This document shows, in pieces, positions 1-8,630 of a stretch of DNA of 64,000 nucleotides. Where the stretch lies: the NCBI RefSeq assembly GCF_022921075.1, contig NZ_CP095050.1:868001-932000 (forward strand), read 5' to 3'. The DNA comes from Hymenobacter sp. 5317J-9. GTDB lineage: Bacteria; Bacteroidota; Bacteroidia; Cytophagales; Hymenobacteraceae. A program made the translations under genes and the position numbers. The number at the start of each line of letters is the position of its first letter. Position 1 is the stretch's first letter. The notes under the pieces were generated by a model. It was not told where the DNA came from. It worked only from the letters and a program-made list of their open reading frames with translations, and searched no databases.

Positions 1-789
1 CTGCAGTACCAGGGGGACGGGCTGCAGGCGGCTGCCCCACCAGCGCGGCTTGCGTCGAAACGAAAGAAATCTATCCTTCTCCCATTTCTGCAATTCGTAG
101 GGACCGCAGCCGGGCAGGCGGTTAGGCGAGTGGCTTGCCACCGCCGCCAGGTAATATTGAGCTACGGCCCGGGCACCGGAATCGGCGCGGGGCGACAGGG
201 GTTGGCGCTGCAGGTCGGCCAGCGACCACCGGCGCAACAGCCCGCGCGGGTCGAGGCTGTGCTCGGGCAGAATGAAAAAGTCGCCCGAGGCCTGCGCATA
301 CTCCAGGCTCCGGCCCCGGCACAGCAGCGTGAAGCGGCGGGGGTCTTGCGGATGAGGTAGCAAGGCCCGAATGAAGCCGTATTGGTTGCGGGCGGCCTCG
401 TTGGGCAGGCCCGGGCAAAGCATCAGCTTCAGGGTAAAATCGACGTCGCTGGCCAGAACGGCCCGGCCATTGTCCCAAGTGGCGGCGGGCCTGATGCGGT
501 ACTGCAGCTGGGTGAGCGAGTCGCCCACAAGCTGAACGGTGGGCAGCTCTTCGGCTAGGGCTGGTGCCAGCTGCTGAGTAGAAATGTCGCCCTGCAACAG
601 GCTGACGTGAAGCAGGTTGTTGGCGTCGAATGCGGCCAAGTTGGACGCAAAGAGCGGGTCGAGCGTTTCCGGGTCGCGGGCCCAGCGGATGCGCACGGTG
701 TCGCGCTGAGTGTGTTGGCCGCCGCAGCTGAATAGCAGCAAGGCGATTGCAATGCGCAGCAGAAAGTTAGCTGGAAGAGAATGCTTCAC
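1..789 (-). CDS. ABC transporter substrate-binding lipoprotein, family 5 (partial, C-terminus beyond window)
   Basis: Reading leftward from a GTG at 789 gives 263 uninterrupted codons that run off the window start. The N-terminus has a hydrophobic stretch ending LLLFSCGG, a lipobox with Cys22, so the protein is probably a lipoprotein. Next comes RIRWARDPETLDPLF, the typical opening of family 5 (oligopeptide/dipeptide/nickel) solute-binding proteins, and later YRIRPAATWDNGRAVLASDV, the conserved 'W.DG.p.ta.DV' region. The role would be to capture a peptide or similar ligand for an ABC importer. No permease or ATPase is visible in the window; they could lie to the left. An in-frame GTG at 798 is an alternative start; a stop at 801-799 prevents further extension. 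Family assignment is fairly sure, the substrate is unknown. Confidence 0.72.
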   Translation of the reverse strand, partial: MKHSLPANFLLRIAIALLLFSCGGQHTQRDTVRIRWARDPETLDPLFASNLAAFDANNLLHVSLLQGDISTQQLAPALAEELPTVQLVGDSLTQLQYRIRPAATWDNGRAVLASDVDFTLKLMLCPGLPNEAARNQYGFIRALLPHPQDPRRFTLLCRGRSLEYAQASGDFFILPEHSLDPRGLLRRWSLADLQRQPLSPRADSGARAVAQYYLAAVASHSPNRLPGCGPYELQKWEKDRFLSFRRKPRWWGSRLQPVPLVLQ

Positions 790-865
790 GCGGTACACCT
801 AGCCTGAAAGTCGCCCCGTGGCGGTGAACAGGCAATATAGGCACGAAACGCGACCTGCGGCTAAA

Positions 866-1399
866 CTAGGCAACAATGTCGTTGCCCCAGCCGCCGGTGC
901 CGCCGTCGAGGCTGTCGATGTCGTTGCCCCAGCCGCCGGTGCCGCCGTCGAGGCTGTCGATGTCGTTGCCCCAGCCGCCGGTGCCGCCGTCGGGGCTGGT
1001 GCTGATGATGTCGTTGCCCCAGCCGCCGGTGCCGCCGTCGAGGCTGGTGCTGATGATGTCGTTGCCCCAGCCGCCCGTGCCACCGAAGGCAACAATGTCG
1101 TTGCCCCAGCCGCCGGTGCCGCCGTCGATGTCGTTGCCCCAGCCGCCCGTGCCGCCGTCAAAGTCGTTGCCCCACCCACCGGTGCCGCCGTCAAAGCTAG
1201 TGCTGTCGTTGTCCCAGCCACCGGTGCCGCCGTCGATGTCGTTGCCCCACCCACCGGTGCCGCCGTCGAGGCTGGTGCCGGTACCGCCGATGTTCGTCGA
1301 AATGCTGGCCACGGGTGCCTGCAGAACAAGCGCTTTCTGGGGGGCGCTGGTGGTGAAGCTGGCAAACTGGAACAGGGCGATGGCGAAGAGGTTCAACAT
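866..1399 (-). CDS. secreted GGTGGWGND-repeat protein
   Basis: This 177-residue protein is not a family I recognise. It opens with MLNLFAIALFQFASFTTSA, a probable signal peptide although it lacks a positively charged n-region. After a short spacer (residues 20-40) it consists almost wholly of ten copies of GGTGGW(G/D)ND, usually preceded by Asp and separated by short variable linkers such as IDSL, IISTSL and IVAF, and ends Ile-Val-Ala. At DNA level several units are identical, indicating recent expansion. The other frames across the repeat are also open because the repeat lacks stops, but only this frame has a signal-like start and a promoter-like box upstream (1443-1473). It may be a surface or matrix protein, or a multi-core peptide precursor; neither is proven. 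Confidence 0.6.
   Translation of the reverse strand: MLNLFAIALFQFASFTTSAPQKALVLQAPVASISTNIGGTGTSLDGGTGGWGNDIDGGTGGWDNDSTSFDGGTGGWGNDFDGGTGGWGNDIDGGTGGWGNDIVAFGGTGGWGNDIISTSLDGGTGGWGNDIISTSPDGGTGGWGNDIDSLDGGTGGWGNDIDSLDGGTGGWGNDIVA
882..1275. repeat. coding tandem repeats (ten imperfect units)
   Basis: Units share the core gttgccccagccgccggtgc on the + strand and differ by short in-frame linkers, so unit length varies between about 33 and 45 bases. Two consecutive 42-base units near 878-962 are identical. All length differences are multiples of three on the minus strand, which keeps the repeat-protein frame. Confidence 0.8.
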
Positions 1400-1770
1400 G
1401 TCTATTGGGTATTAAAAGAGTGTGTCAGGCGATTGATTGACACAAAGTTGGGGGGCGCCACCACCCCACAAAAGGACAATGTTGTTCTAAATCAGACTTG
1501 TGTATAGCTAATATTTAAAATAATTTTTGAAAGAAGATGCAATTACGAAATGCTTTCCTGAATTGCAGCAAAAGTTTTTAAAGCAGCACTTTTGGAAAAA
1601 ATATGCTATTTGCGACGTCAAGCCCTGAAAATGACCGTAACAAATCACGATACAAAGGTGGGGGGAGCAATTCCAGCAAAAAAGGAAAGAAGGCCTCTGT
1701 TTGTGACATCGGATTTACAGCAGTTTTTTTATTGTAAAGGCCAAATTTGAGCTCGTAGAGCGCTTTTCTG
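1400..1770. other. A+T-rich divergent intergenic region
   Basis: About 370 bases between two divergent genes are much richer in A+T than the rest of the window. Apart from the minus-strand promoter-like pair at 1443-1473 I see no gene, strong hairpin or RNA. A CAAATTTG near 1742, close to a -7 box, lies just before the ATG at 1771 and might serve the rightward gene. Confidence 0.5.
1443..1473 (-). promoter_or_regulatory. candidate Bacteroidota-type promoter for the GGTGGWGND protein
   Basis: On the minus strand a TTTTG is followed after 18 bases by CAACTTTG, one mismatch from the TAnnTTTG -7 box. Transcription would begin about 35-40 bases before the ATG at 1399. Assigned by eye only. Confidence 0.4.
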
Positions 1771-3291
1771 ATGAATGAAATTTCAAATTTGGCGCGAATT
1801 GTGACATCGCGTAGCTTGGCGTCTTTGCCGGTTTTGGACCTGGCAAGCACCCGGCCCAATAAGGAAAACCAATTCGTGGCCACCCTCACCGCAACGCCGG
1901 GAGCCACCCAGCTGCAAGTGGTGAAGGCGCTGTATGGCAAGCCCACCGCCGCCAACGTGCGCGCCCTGCAACGCCTGCAGTCGCGCGTGAAAAACAAGCT
2001 GCTCAACCAGCTCTATTTCCTGGACCATTCGGACCCGCGCCACCTGGTGTCGCGGCGCTACCAAATGGAATGCCTCGACCTGCTCCACAAGATAAACATT
2101 CTGTTTGCGGAAGGCGAGTATGTGCTCACCGAGCGCCTGCTCTACCGCTGCAAGCGCCTGGCCGAAGCCGGCAGCTTCACGCCCTACAGCGTGGAGTGCG
2201 CCCGCCTCATGTGCACCGTATACTCGCAGCAGCGCCAGGCCCTGCGCTACCAGAAAGCCACCAGCCAGCTGCTGAAGCTGCAGCAAATTCTGGCTTGGGA
2301 AGACGAAGCCGAGCGCATTTATTCCGACACGCAGATGGCGCTGGCCCACACCGTGCGCAGCCGCCGGGCCGTGCTGCCCCTTCTGCCCACCTACATTGCC
2401 CAACTGGAGGTCCTGCACCGCAAGGCCCGCACCTTCAGCACCTACAACCACCTCTACCGGCTGCGCCTGGCTTACGAGGAGCTGCAGGGCAATTTTAAGG
2501 AGATGATTAAGGTGACGGCCGAGGCCTCGCGGCGCTTCCGGGATGGCAAGCTCAACGCCCGACGCTTCGACCTGCGCTTCAACCATTTCGTGAGCATCTA
2601 CGCCTACCTGCGCAGCCGGCAGCCGGTGCAGGGCCTGCGCCTGGCCGAGCAGTACAGCCGCGATTTCCATCCGTCGTCGAGCAACTGGTTCTACTTTCAG
2701 GAGCACCACGTGCTGCTGGCCCTGCACGCCGAGCAGTACGAGCGCGCCCAGCAGCTGCTGAGCACCATCACCAAAAACCCCGCTTACCTGATACAGCGCG
2801 AGGCCGCCCTCGAACGCTGGGACCTCTATAAGGCTTACATCGACTTTGTGCTGCCGCCCCAGCGCGCCACCGCCCGGCAGCGCCAAATGGCGCAGTGGGT
2901 GCTGCAACTGCCCGAGTACAGCCGCGACAAGCGCGGCCACAACGTGGCCATTCTGGTGCTGCAGCTGCTGCACTTCCTGCGCGAACGCAGCCTGGAGGAG
3001 GTGCTGCTGCGCCTGGAGCGCCTGCGCAAGTACCAGCAGCGTCACCTCTACGAAGCCAGCACGCTGCGCAGCCGCTTGTTTTTGCGCCTGCTGCAGGTGA
3101 TTGTGGAAAAGAACTTCGACGCGGCCGGGGCCGCCGAGCGCGGCAAAAACATGTTGCTGCAGCTGCAGGAAACGCCCCCGCCCGGCGAAGCTTTTGCCGA
3201 AGTCGAAATCATTCCCTACGAACAGCTGTGGAAGCTGGTGCTGGGGCTGCTGCGCGAAGGCCGGCCCCTGGCCACGGAAGCAGACGCCTAA
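1771..3291 (+). CDS. all-helical (TPR-like) protein of unknown function
   Basis: A 506-residue soluble protein without signal peptide or membrane segment. It is rich in Leu, Arg, Gln and Ala, with repeated pairs of amphipathic helices from about residue 90 to the end (for example LAEQYSRDFHPSSSNWFYFQ and EQYERAQQLLSTITKNPAYL), which resembles TPR or other alpha-solenoid scaffolds. Residues 40-85 (ATPGATQLQVVKALYGK and following) may be a small separate domain. I recognise no catalytic motif. It is transcribed divergently from the secreted repeat protein across an A+T-rich spacer and is followed by a strong hairpin. It could be a cytoplasmic scaffold or sensor; function unknown. Confidence 0.7.
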   Translation: MNEISNLARIVTSRSLASLPVLDLASTRPNKENQFVATLTATPGATQLQVVKALYGKPTAANVRALQRLQSRVKNKLLNQLYFLDHSDPRHLVSRRYQMECLDLLHKINILFAEGEYVLTERLLYRCKRLAEAGSFTPYSVECARLMCTVYSQQRQALRYQKATSQLLKLQQILAWEDEAERIYSDTQMALAHTVRSRRAVLPLLPTYIAQLEVLHRKARTFSTYNHLYRLRLAYEELQGNFKEMIKVTAEASRRFRDGKLNARRFDLRFNHFVSIYAYLRSRQPVQGLRLAEQYSRDFHPSSSNWFYFQEHHVLLALHAEQYERAQQLLSTITKNPAYLIQREAALERWDLYKAYIDFVLPPQRATARQRQMAQWVLQLPEYSRDKRGHNVAILVLQLLHFLRERSLEEVLLRLERLRKYQQRHLYEASTLRSRLFLRLLQVIVEKNFDAAGAAERGKNMLLQLQETPPPGEAFAEVEIIPYEQLWKLVLGLLREGRPLATEADA

Positions 3292-3311
3292 CCCCGGGCC
3301 CGGAAAACGAC

Positions 3312-3352
3312 GCACGCCCCCGCTGCGCAGAAGCCTGCGGGCGGGGGCGTGC
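3312..3352 (+). terminator. hairpin between convergent genes
   Basis: A 12-base-pair perfect stem gcacgcccccgc / gcgggggcgtgc with a 17-base loop lies just after the stop of the helical protein gene and before the convergent PKD gene end. The T-tract is weak, so it may be a Rho-assisted or bidirectional terminator. Confidence 0.55.
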
Positions 3353-3395
3353 TCTTCAGAACCCTGAAGGGTGTTATTGAATAGGTGCTGCGGAG

Positions 3396-4019
3396 CTACG
3401 GCTCCACCACAATTTCGCGCGAGACGCAGTGGCTGGCAATGCAGGCCGCTGAGCCATAGCCGCGCATGCTGAAACGAACCTGGTAGGTGCCGGGCCGCCG
3501 GAAAACGTGCTCTGCCGTACGGCCCTGCTTCACGGTGCCATCCCGAAAATCCCACACATACTGCACGTTGTTGCAGCTGAGCAGCTGCGCCTCGGGCGAG
3601 GCGAAGCTGACGGGCTGGCCCACGCGCACGCGGGCGGTGGAAGCGGTGAAGTCGATGACGTCCTGCTGCACGAGGTTGACGGGAATGTATTTTTGCCCGC
3701 GGCGTATTTCGCCGGTTTTGTCCACGATGACGTCGAGCTGCACCACGTAGTTTTTGCGCTCCTTGTAGCAATGCGTCACGGTGGGCCCGGTGAGGGTGGT
3801 GCCGTCGCCCATCTGCCACTGGTAGGTGAAGGGGCCGGCGGCCTCATCCACGGAAGGACGGCCGTCGAGGTCGACGCAGAGCATGCGCGGCAGCGGCGGG
3901 CCGCAGTTTACGCTGGTGGTGTCGCCGGCCTGCTGGGCGCGGGCCGCCAGCCCGGCCAAGCTCAGCAGGAAAGACAGGACGGCCACGCGGCCGCGAAAAG
4001 CTGCTAGGGAAAAGCGCAT
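3396..4019 (-). CDS. secreted PKD-domain protein
   Basis: A 207-residue exported protein. The first 29 residues form a signal peptide with hydrophobic core VAVLSFLLSLAGLAARAQQA. The mature part holds two PKD-like beta-sandwich domains: residues ~50-120 containing YQWQMGDGTTLTGPTVTHCY and ~125-205 containing YVWDFRDGTVKQGRTAEHVF, each with the 'WDFGDG...H.Y..pG.Y' pattern. Several Cys residues may form disulfides. PKD domains mediate protein or glycan contacts outside the cell. The gene begins 12 bases after the LytTR regulator stop on the same strand, so the two are probably cotranscribed. Function beyond adhesion or binding cannot be read. Confidence 0.75.
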   Translation of the reverse strand: MRFSLAAFRGRVAVLSFLLSLAGLAARAQQAGDTTSVNCGPPLPRMLCVDLDGRPSVDEAAGPFTYQWQMGDGTTLTGPTVTHCYKERKNYVVQLDVIVDKTGEIRRGQKYIPVNLVQQDVIDFTASTARVRVGQPVSFASPEAQLLSCNNVQYVWDFRDGTVKQGRTAEHVFRRPGTYQVRFSMRGYGSAACIASHCVSREIVVEP

Positions 4020-4031
4020 AGAAAGGCAGAA

Positions 4032-4757
4032 TTAAAATTTGTTGAGGCGCTGCATCACGTCGCGCAGGTAGGTTTGGCCCACCGGAATGTGCTTGGTTTC
4101 CACTACCAGCGAGTTGTCTTCGAGGGCCTGAATGTGGTCGAGGTTGACGATAAACGAGCGGTGCACCCGCACAAAGCGGCTAGCAGGAAATTTCTCCTCC
4201 ACGGCCTTCATGGTGCTGTACACGATGAGCTTGCTGCGGTCGGTGATGACGTGCACGTAGTCGCCGAGGGCCTCCACGTAGCGCACGTCGTCGAAGGTGA
4301 CGCGCACCAGTTTGTTGTCCACCTTCACGAAGGTGAAGGCGGCGTTGGGTGCCGCGGGCTGAATGGCGTCGGAATCGTCGGCGGACTGGCGCTCGGTCAT
4401 TTCCAGGGCTTTTTGCGCGGCCTGCAGGAAGCGGGCGTAGCTCACGGGCTTCACCAGGTAGTCGACCACGGCGTGCTCGAAGGCCTGCACCGCATAATCT
4501 TTGCTACTGGTGATGAGCACCACCAGCGGCGGGTGCTGCAGGGTGCGCAGCAGCTCGATGCCCGACATGAGGGGCATTTCCACGTCCAGAAACAGCAGGT
4601 CGATGGGCTGAGTGCGCAGGGCCTCCGCGGCTTCGACGGGGTTGGTGTAGCTGCCAGCTGCGGTCAGGAAGGGCGTGTTGGCGATGCAGTTAAGCACCAC
4701 TTGCACCGAGAGCGGGTCGTCGTCGACGACCAGGCAGCGGAGTACGGATGTAGACAT
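4032..4757 (-). CDS. LytTR-family response regulator
   Basis: A 241-residue two-domain regulator. Residues 6-125 are a receiver domain with the acidic pair VVDDDP, phospho-acceptor Asp58 in LLFLDVEMP, and the conserved Lys in YLVKPV. Residues ~140-240 are a LytTR DNA-binding domain (YVEALGDYVHVIT, FVRVHRSFIVNLDHI). Such regulators bind paired direct repeats in promoters. It lies 55 bases downstream of the large hybrid kinase gene on the same strand, which makes that kinase or a kinase partner the likely phosphodonor, although the kinase carries its own receiver and Hpt domains. The PKD gene follows at once and may be a cotranscribed output. Confidence 0.92.
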   Translation of the reverse strand: MSTSVLRCLVVDDDPLSVQVVLNCIANTPFLTAAGSYTNPVEAAEALRTQPIDLLFLDVEMPLMSGIELLRTLQHPPLVVLITSSKDYAVQAFEHAVVDYLVKPVSYARFLQAAQKALEMTERQSADDSDAIQPAAPNAAFTFVKVDNKLVRVTFDDVRYVEALGDYVHVITDRSKLIVYSTMKAVEEKFPASRFVRVHRSFIVNLDHIQALEDNSLVVETKHIPVGQTYLRDVMQRLNKF

Positions 4758-4812
4758 AAGAGTAATTGTGAGAAGCGTTAATTGGGCTAATGTAAGTCCG
4801 TCAACCGATTTA

Positions 4813-7800
4813 CTAGCTGAGTGTTCGCGCTTCCAGTTGCGGGTACAGCTCGGCTAGTTGCTGGCAAATGGCGTCGACCAGGGGCTGGCAGTAGGGGCAG
4901 CCGGGGAGGCGGGCCGCGCGCTCCAGCTCGTCGAGCTGGGCGTGCAGCACCGGCACGCCAAAGTACGCCACCTGGCCCTTGAGCTTATGCGCGGTGCTGG
5001 CCAGTGAGGCCGGGTCGTGGGCGCAGGCGGCGCCCAGCAGTGCTTCCAGCGCCGGCGCTTCGGCCAGGAAGGTGCGCACAATCTGGCGCAGAAAGCCTTC
5101 GTTGCCGCCGGCCAGCTCTTCCAGCAGCTGCCAGTCGGGTTTTATTTTGAGGGTAGACGGGTAGGCAGGCGGAAAGGAGGCAGATGCTTCGGCTGCCTCA
5201 GCCGCCGCGCCCGCTTGCCCTGATGCCAGCGTGCCTTCCGGTCCCGCGTGCCGGCCCGTGAAGTGTGCCAGGCGCGCATAGAGCACGGCCGGCTCAAAGG
5301 GCTTGGCGAGGGTGTCGTTCATGCCGGCGGCCAGGGCCAGCACCCGGTCTTCGGGCAGCACCGAGGCCGTGAGGCCGATGATGGGCAGCTGCCGAGCGTC
5401 GGGGAAGAGGGCGCGCAGGCGGCGGGCGGCCTCGTAGCCGTCCATTTCGGGCATCTGCACGTCCATCAGCACGGCGTCGAAGGGCTGGGCAGCGGCAGCA
5501 GCGGTTTCTACGGCCAGGCGGCCATTTTCGGCAATGACGACCTGCACGTTCCAGGCTTCCAGGGTTTTGCGGGCCACCATCTGGTTCAGGGCATTGTCTT
5601 CGGCCACCAGCACGCGCAGGGCCGGCTCGAAGGGCGCCAGCGGGCCGGCGTGGGCGTCGGGCTGGGCGGCGCTGGCATCGGCCACCTCGTAGGGCAGTTC
5701 GAAGAAAAACTCTGAGCCCTGGCCTTCCTCGCTGGTCACGCCGAGCTGGCCGCCGTGTAGCTGCACCAGGTTGCGGGCAATGCTCAGGCCCAGGCCGGTG
5801 CCGCCAAACTCGCGCGTGGTGGAGGTATTGGCCTGCGAAAAATCCTCGAAAATAGCCCCCAGCTTATCGGCCGGAATGCCAATACCGGTGTCGCGCACTC
5901 CGAAGCGAATACGAGAATGGTCGGGTTGAAGGGTTCCCGCATGCTCCGGTGACGGTACCGCTTCCACCGCCACCGTGACGCCGCCGGCGCGGGTGAACTT
6001 GATGGCGTTGCCGACGAGGTTGACCAGAATCTGGTTCAGGCGCACGGGGTCGCCGAGCACGGCGGCGGGCACGTTATCGGCCACGTTAATGGTTAGCGCC
6101 AGCCCTTTGCTCTCCGTCGCAAACTTGAACATGGCCCCAAGGCGCCGCACAGCCTCAGGCAGGCGGAAGGGCACCTGCTCCAGCGACAGCTTGCCGGCCT
6201 CCATCTTCGAGCTGTCGAGGATGTCATTGATAATAACCAGCAGGTTTTGCGACGACGACTCGATGGCCGTCAGGTATTCGCGTTGCTCCTGATTGGGCCG
6301 GGTAGCCTGCAGCAAGTTGGTGAGGCCGATGACGGCGTTCATCGGCGTGCGAATTTCGTGGCTCATGTTGGCCAGAAACTGCGCCTTGGCCCGGCGCGAG
6401 GCCTCGGCGGCATCGCGGGCCACCACCAAATCGGCGTTGATGTTCTCAATGTGGGCTTTCTGCTGGCGCAGCTCGGCGGTGCGCTCGCGCACAGTGCGCT
6501 CCAGCACCAGCTGGGTGCGGCGCAGGCGTCCCTCCCGGGCCCGCACCACCCCAAAAACCAAGCCGCTAAGGCCCAGCACGGCAAAAGTGGCAAACCACCA
6601 CGTGCGCCAAAACGGCGTGGCAATGCCAAACGCGGCCGCCACTGCCGGGCTCCACGCTCCCGTTGCGCCGCGCCGCACCCGCGCCTCAAACACGTACCGG
6701 CCGGCGTCGAGGCCTGGAAACTGAGCTTCGCCCGCCGCGCTGGGCCGGCTCCAGTCGTCGGACAGGCCGCGCAGGCGGTATTGGTAAGCCAGCGCCTCAT
6801 TGGGGTTCAGGCTGATGCCCTGGAAAGCGAAGCCGAGCCGGTGGCGGGTGGCCGAAAGCTGCCCCAGCGCGTCCACGGGCTGCGGCGCGCCGTCCACTTC
6901 GGCCGCGGTGAAGGCCAGGCCCGGCGGCCGGGTCGTGGCGTAACGCCGGGCCGCCGCCAGGTCGAGACGTAATAGCCCGGTGCGGGTGGGCAGCCAGGCC
7001 ACGGCGGCATCGGGGCCCTGCACGGCGATGGCGCCGGCGCCCAGGCATTCGCGCACCAGTGGGTTGTCAGGCGCTGCCAGGGCGGTGAAGCGCAGCCGGC
7101 GCACATCGAGCAGGGTGAGGCCCTGGCGGTGCACCAGTAGCAGCTCGGGCCGGGCCGTCGGAGCCGGTAGCGGCAGCAGGCCATACACGTAATTGGACGG
7201 CAGCGCGCTGCCTTCAAACTGCTCCCATTTGCCGGTGGGCGGGTGATAGAAGAGTCCCTGCCCTTCGGTGCCTACCCAGAGGCCGCCGTCGGCATCTTCA
7301 GCAAAGCAGGTGATGTCGAGGCCCGTGGAGGTGAGGCGGGCGTACTCGAAGGTGCGGGTGCGCGGCTGGAATACCGCCAAGCCGGTACCGCGCGTGCCCA
7401 CCCACACGCGCCCGGTGCGGTCGGCCAGCAGAGCGGTGATGCTGTTTTGCAGCAAGCCGTCGGCTGTGGTGAAGTGGCGGATGGCCTGGCTCGAATCGGC
7501 CGGGACGAGGTAGATGCCGTCGGCGGCGGTGCCCACCCACAGGCCGGATGTGGGCGCGTAAGCCAAGGCCGTGACCTCGTAGTTGATATTGTTTGATAAG
7601 CCCGGCACTGCCACGCCGCCCGAGCCGGGCTTGGGGACGACGTAAACGCCGGTGGCCGTGCCCAGCCAAAAGCCGCCGCCCAACCGTGCCGGGCGCGGCA
7701 ACAGGGCTTTCACCGGCTCGCCCCGCAAGGGCGGTACGTGTCCATTACCTGCGTAAAGCAGCGGCGCAGCAGTGTGAAAGGGTAGCTGAAAGAAACGGTT

Positions 7801-8460
7801 GCCGCCAAAAGTGCCCCAGGCTTCGACGCTGCCATTGGTCGCAGTGGTAGCCAGTGCCAGTGTTTGCCCCATTGGACCGGCTGGCTGCGACAGCAATTGC
7901 AAATGCCGGTCCGAATGCCGCCACAGGCCCTGCCCGGCGGTGCCCAGCCAGGCGTTGCCCTCCCGGTCTTCGAGCAGGGAAATAACCTCGGTCCCGGCGG
8001 GCAGGTGCAGGTGGTAGCGGCGCAGGTAGCGCCCGATGGAGGCTGTGTCGACGGGTGGCGTGCCGTCGGCGGTCAGCTTGAGGCCGGCGGGTACGGTGGC
8101 GCGGTCGGCGGGGGTGAAGGAGCCGGTAAGCGTTTTCCTCACCGAAACGCCGCCCTGGTAATGGCCCACCCATAAGGCGCCCGTGGCCGGGTTTTCGCGC
8201 AACGACACCACGAAGTCCTCGGCCAAGCCGTCTTTTTTGGTGAAGGCGACAAAGCGGGTGCCGTCGTAGCGCACCAAGCCGTCGCCGGTGCCGAGCCAGA
8301 GGTAGCCCTGCCGGTCTTGCAGCAGCGCGTAAATGAACGGGGCGCGCAGCCCTTCGGCCGGCCCAAACTGGCGCATATACACCTGCTGCGCCCGCGCCGG
8401 CCGTACCACCAGTAACAACGCAGCCAGCAGCGCCAGCAACAGCAGGCCCAGCCGCCGCAC
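4813..8460 (-). CDS. hybrid two-component sensor: beta-propeller, Y_Y_Y, kinase, receiver, Hpt
   Basis: A 1215-residue one-piece phosphorelay. After a signal anchor (LGLLLLALLAALLLVV) come ~14 two-component-propeller repeats in the periplasm (GYLWLGTGDGLVRYDGTRF type, residues ~30-560), a Y_Y_Y domain (LRGLSDDWS...), one membrane segment, a coiled coil, a HisKA domain with His701 in NMSHEIRTP, an ATPase domain (DTGIGIP, GTGLGLSIARNLV), a receiver with Asp1000 in VLMDVQMPEMDG, and an Hpt domain with His1158 in STAHKLKG. The architecture is that of Bacteroidota hybrid systems but ends in Hpt, not in an AraC domain, so phosphate probably leaves to a separate regulator such as the adjacent LytTR protein. 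I chose the GTG at 8460 because it starts directly before the signal sequence; an ATG at 8613 would add 51 proline-rich residues. Confidence 0.9.
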   Translation of the reverse strand: MRRLGLLLLALLAALLLVVRPARAQQVYMRQFGPAEGLRAPFIYALLQDRQGYLWLGTGDGLVRYDGTRFVAFTKKDGLAEDFVVSLRENPATGALWVGHYQGGVSVRKTLTGSFTPADRATVPAGLKLTADGTPPVDTASIGRYLRRYHLHLPAGTEVISLLEDREGNAWLGTAGQGLWRHSDRHLQLLSQPAGPMGQTLALATTATNGSVEAWGTFGGNRFFQLPFHTAAPLLYAGNGHVPPLRGEPVKALLPRPARLGGGFWLGTATGVYVVPKPGSGGVAVPGLSNNINYEVTALAYAPTSGLWVGTAADGIYLVPADSSQAIRHFTTADGLLQNSITALLADRTGRVWVGTRGTGLAVFQPRTRTFEYARLTSTGLDITCFAEDADGGLWVGTEGQGLFYHPPTGKWEQFEGSALPSNYVYGLLPLPAPTARPELLLVHRQGLTLLDVRRLRFTALAAPDNPLVRECLGAGAIAVQGPDAAVAWLPTRTGLLRLDLAAARRYATTRPPGLAFTAAEVDGAPQPVDALGQLSATRHRLGFAFQGISLNPNEALAYQYRLRGLSDDWSRPSAAGEAQFPGLDAGRYVFEARVRRGATGAWSPAVAAAFGIATPFWRTWWFATFAVLGLSGLVFGVVRAREGRLRRTQLVLERTVRERTAELRQQKAHIENINADLVVARDAAEASRRAKAQFLANMSHEIRTPMNAVIGLTNLLQATRPNQEQREYLTAIESSSQNLLVIINDILDSSKMEAGKLSLEQVPFRLPEAVRRLGAMFKFATESKGLALTINVADNVPAAVLGDPVRLNQILVNLVGNAIKFTRAGGVTVAVEAVPSPEHAGTLQPDHSRIRFGVRDTGIGIPADKLGAIFEDFSQANTSTTREFGGTGLGLSIARNLVQLHGGQLGVTSEEGQGSEFFFELPYEVADASAAQPDAHAGPLAPFEPALRVLVAEDNALNQMVARKTLEAWNVQVVIAENGRLAVETAAAAAQPFDAVLMDVQMPEMDGYEAARRLRALFPDARQLPIIGLTASVLPEDRVLALAAGMNDTLAKPFEPAVLYARLAHFTGRHAGPEGTLASGQAGAAAEAAEASASFPPAYPSTLKIKPDWQLLEELAGGNEGFLRQIVRTFLAEAPALEALLGAACAHDPASLASTAHKLKGQVAYFGVPVLHAQLDELERAARLPGCPYCQPLVDAICQQLAELYPQLEARTLS

Positions 8461-8630
8461 GTACAAAAAGTGAAAAAGAGGTTTCAAGCAGAAGCAGCCG
8501 AATGGGCCGGCGGGCTGGGGACGGGGCGTTTCGGTGCGCAAGGTAGAAGCCTGTGCCGGGCTGCGGTTCAGCTTTCCGATTATCAGCGGGACCTGCGCGG
8601 CCAACGCCGCCATTTTCCCGACCGCCCGGC

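Noticed and set aside
882..1275. Possible CRISPR array
   Set aside because: Units are adjacent coding repeats without unique spacers, and there are no cas genes; lengths vary in multiples of three.
818..1507. + strand and second minus-strand open frames across the GGTGGWGND repeat
   Set aside because: The repeat is free of stops in several frames. Those frames lack a signal peptide, and only the 866-1399 frame fits a promoter-like box.
1783..3819. 678-codon minus-strand frame opposite the helical protein
   Set aside because: It spans two genes and a hairpin, and its composition is that of a reversed G+C-rich frame.
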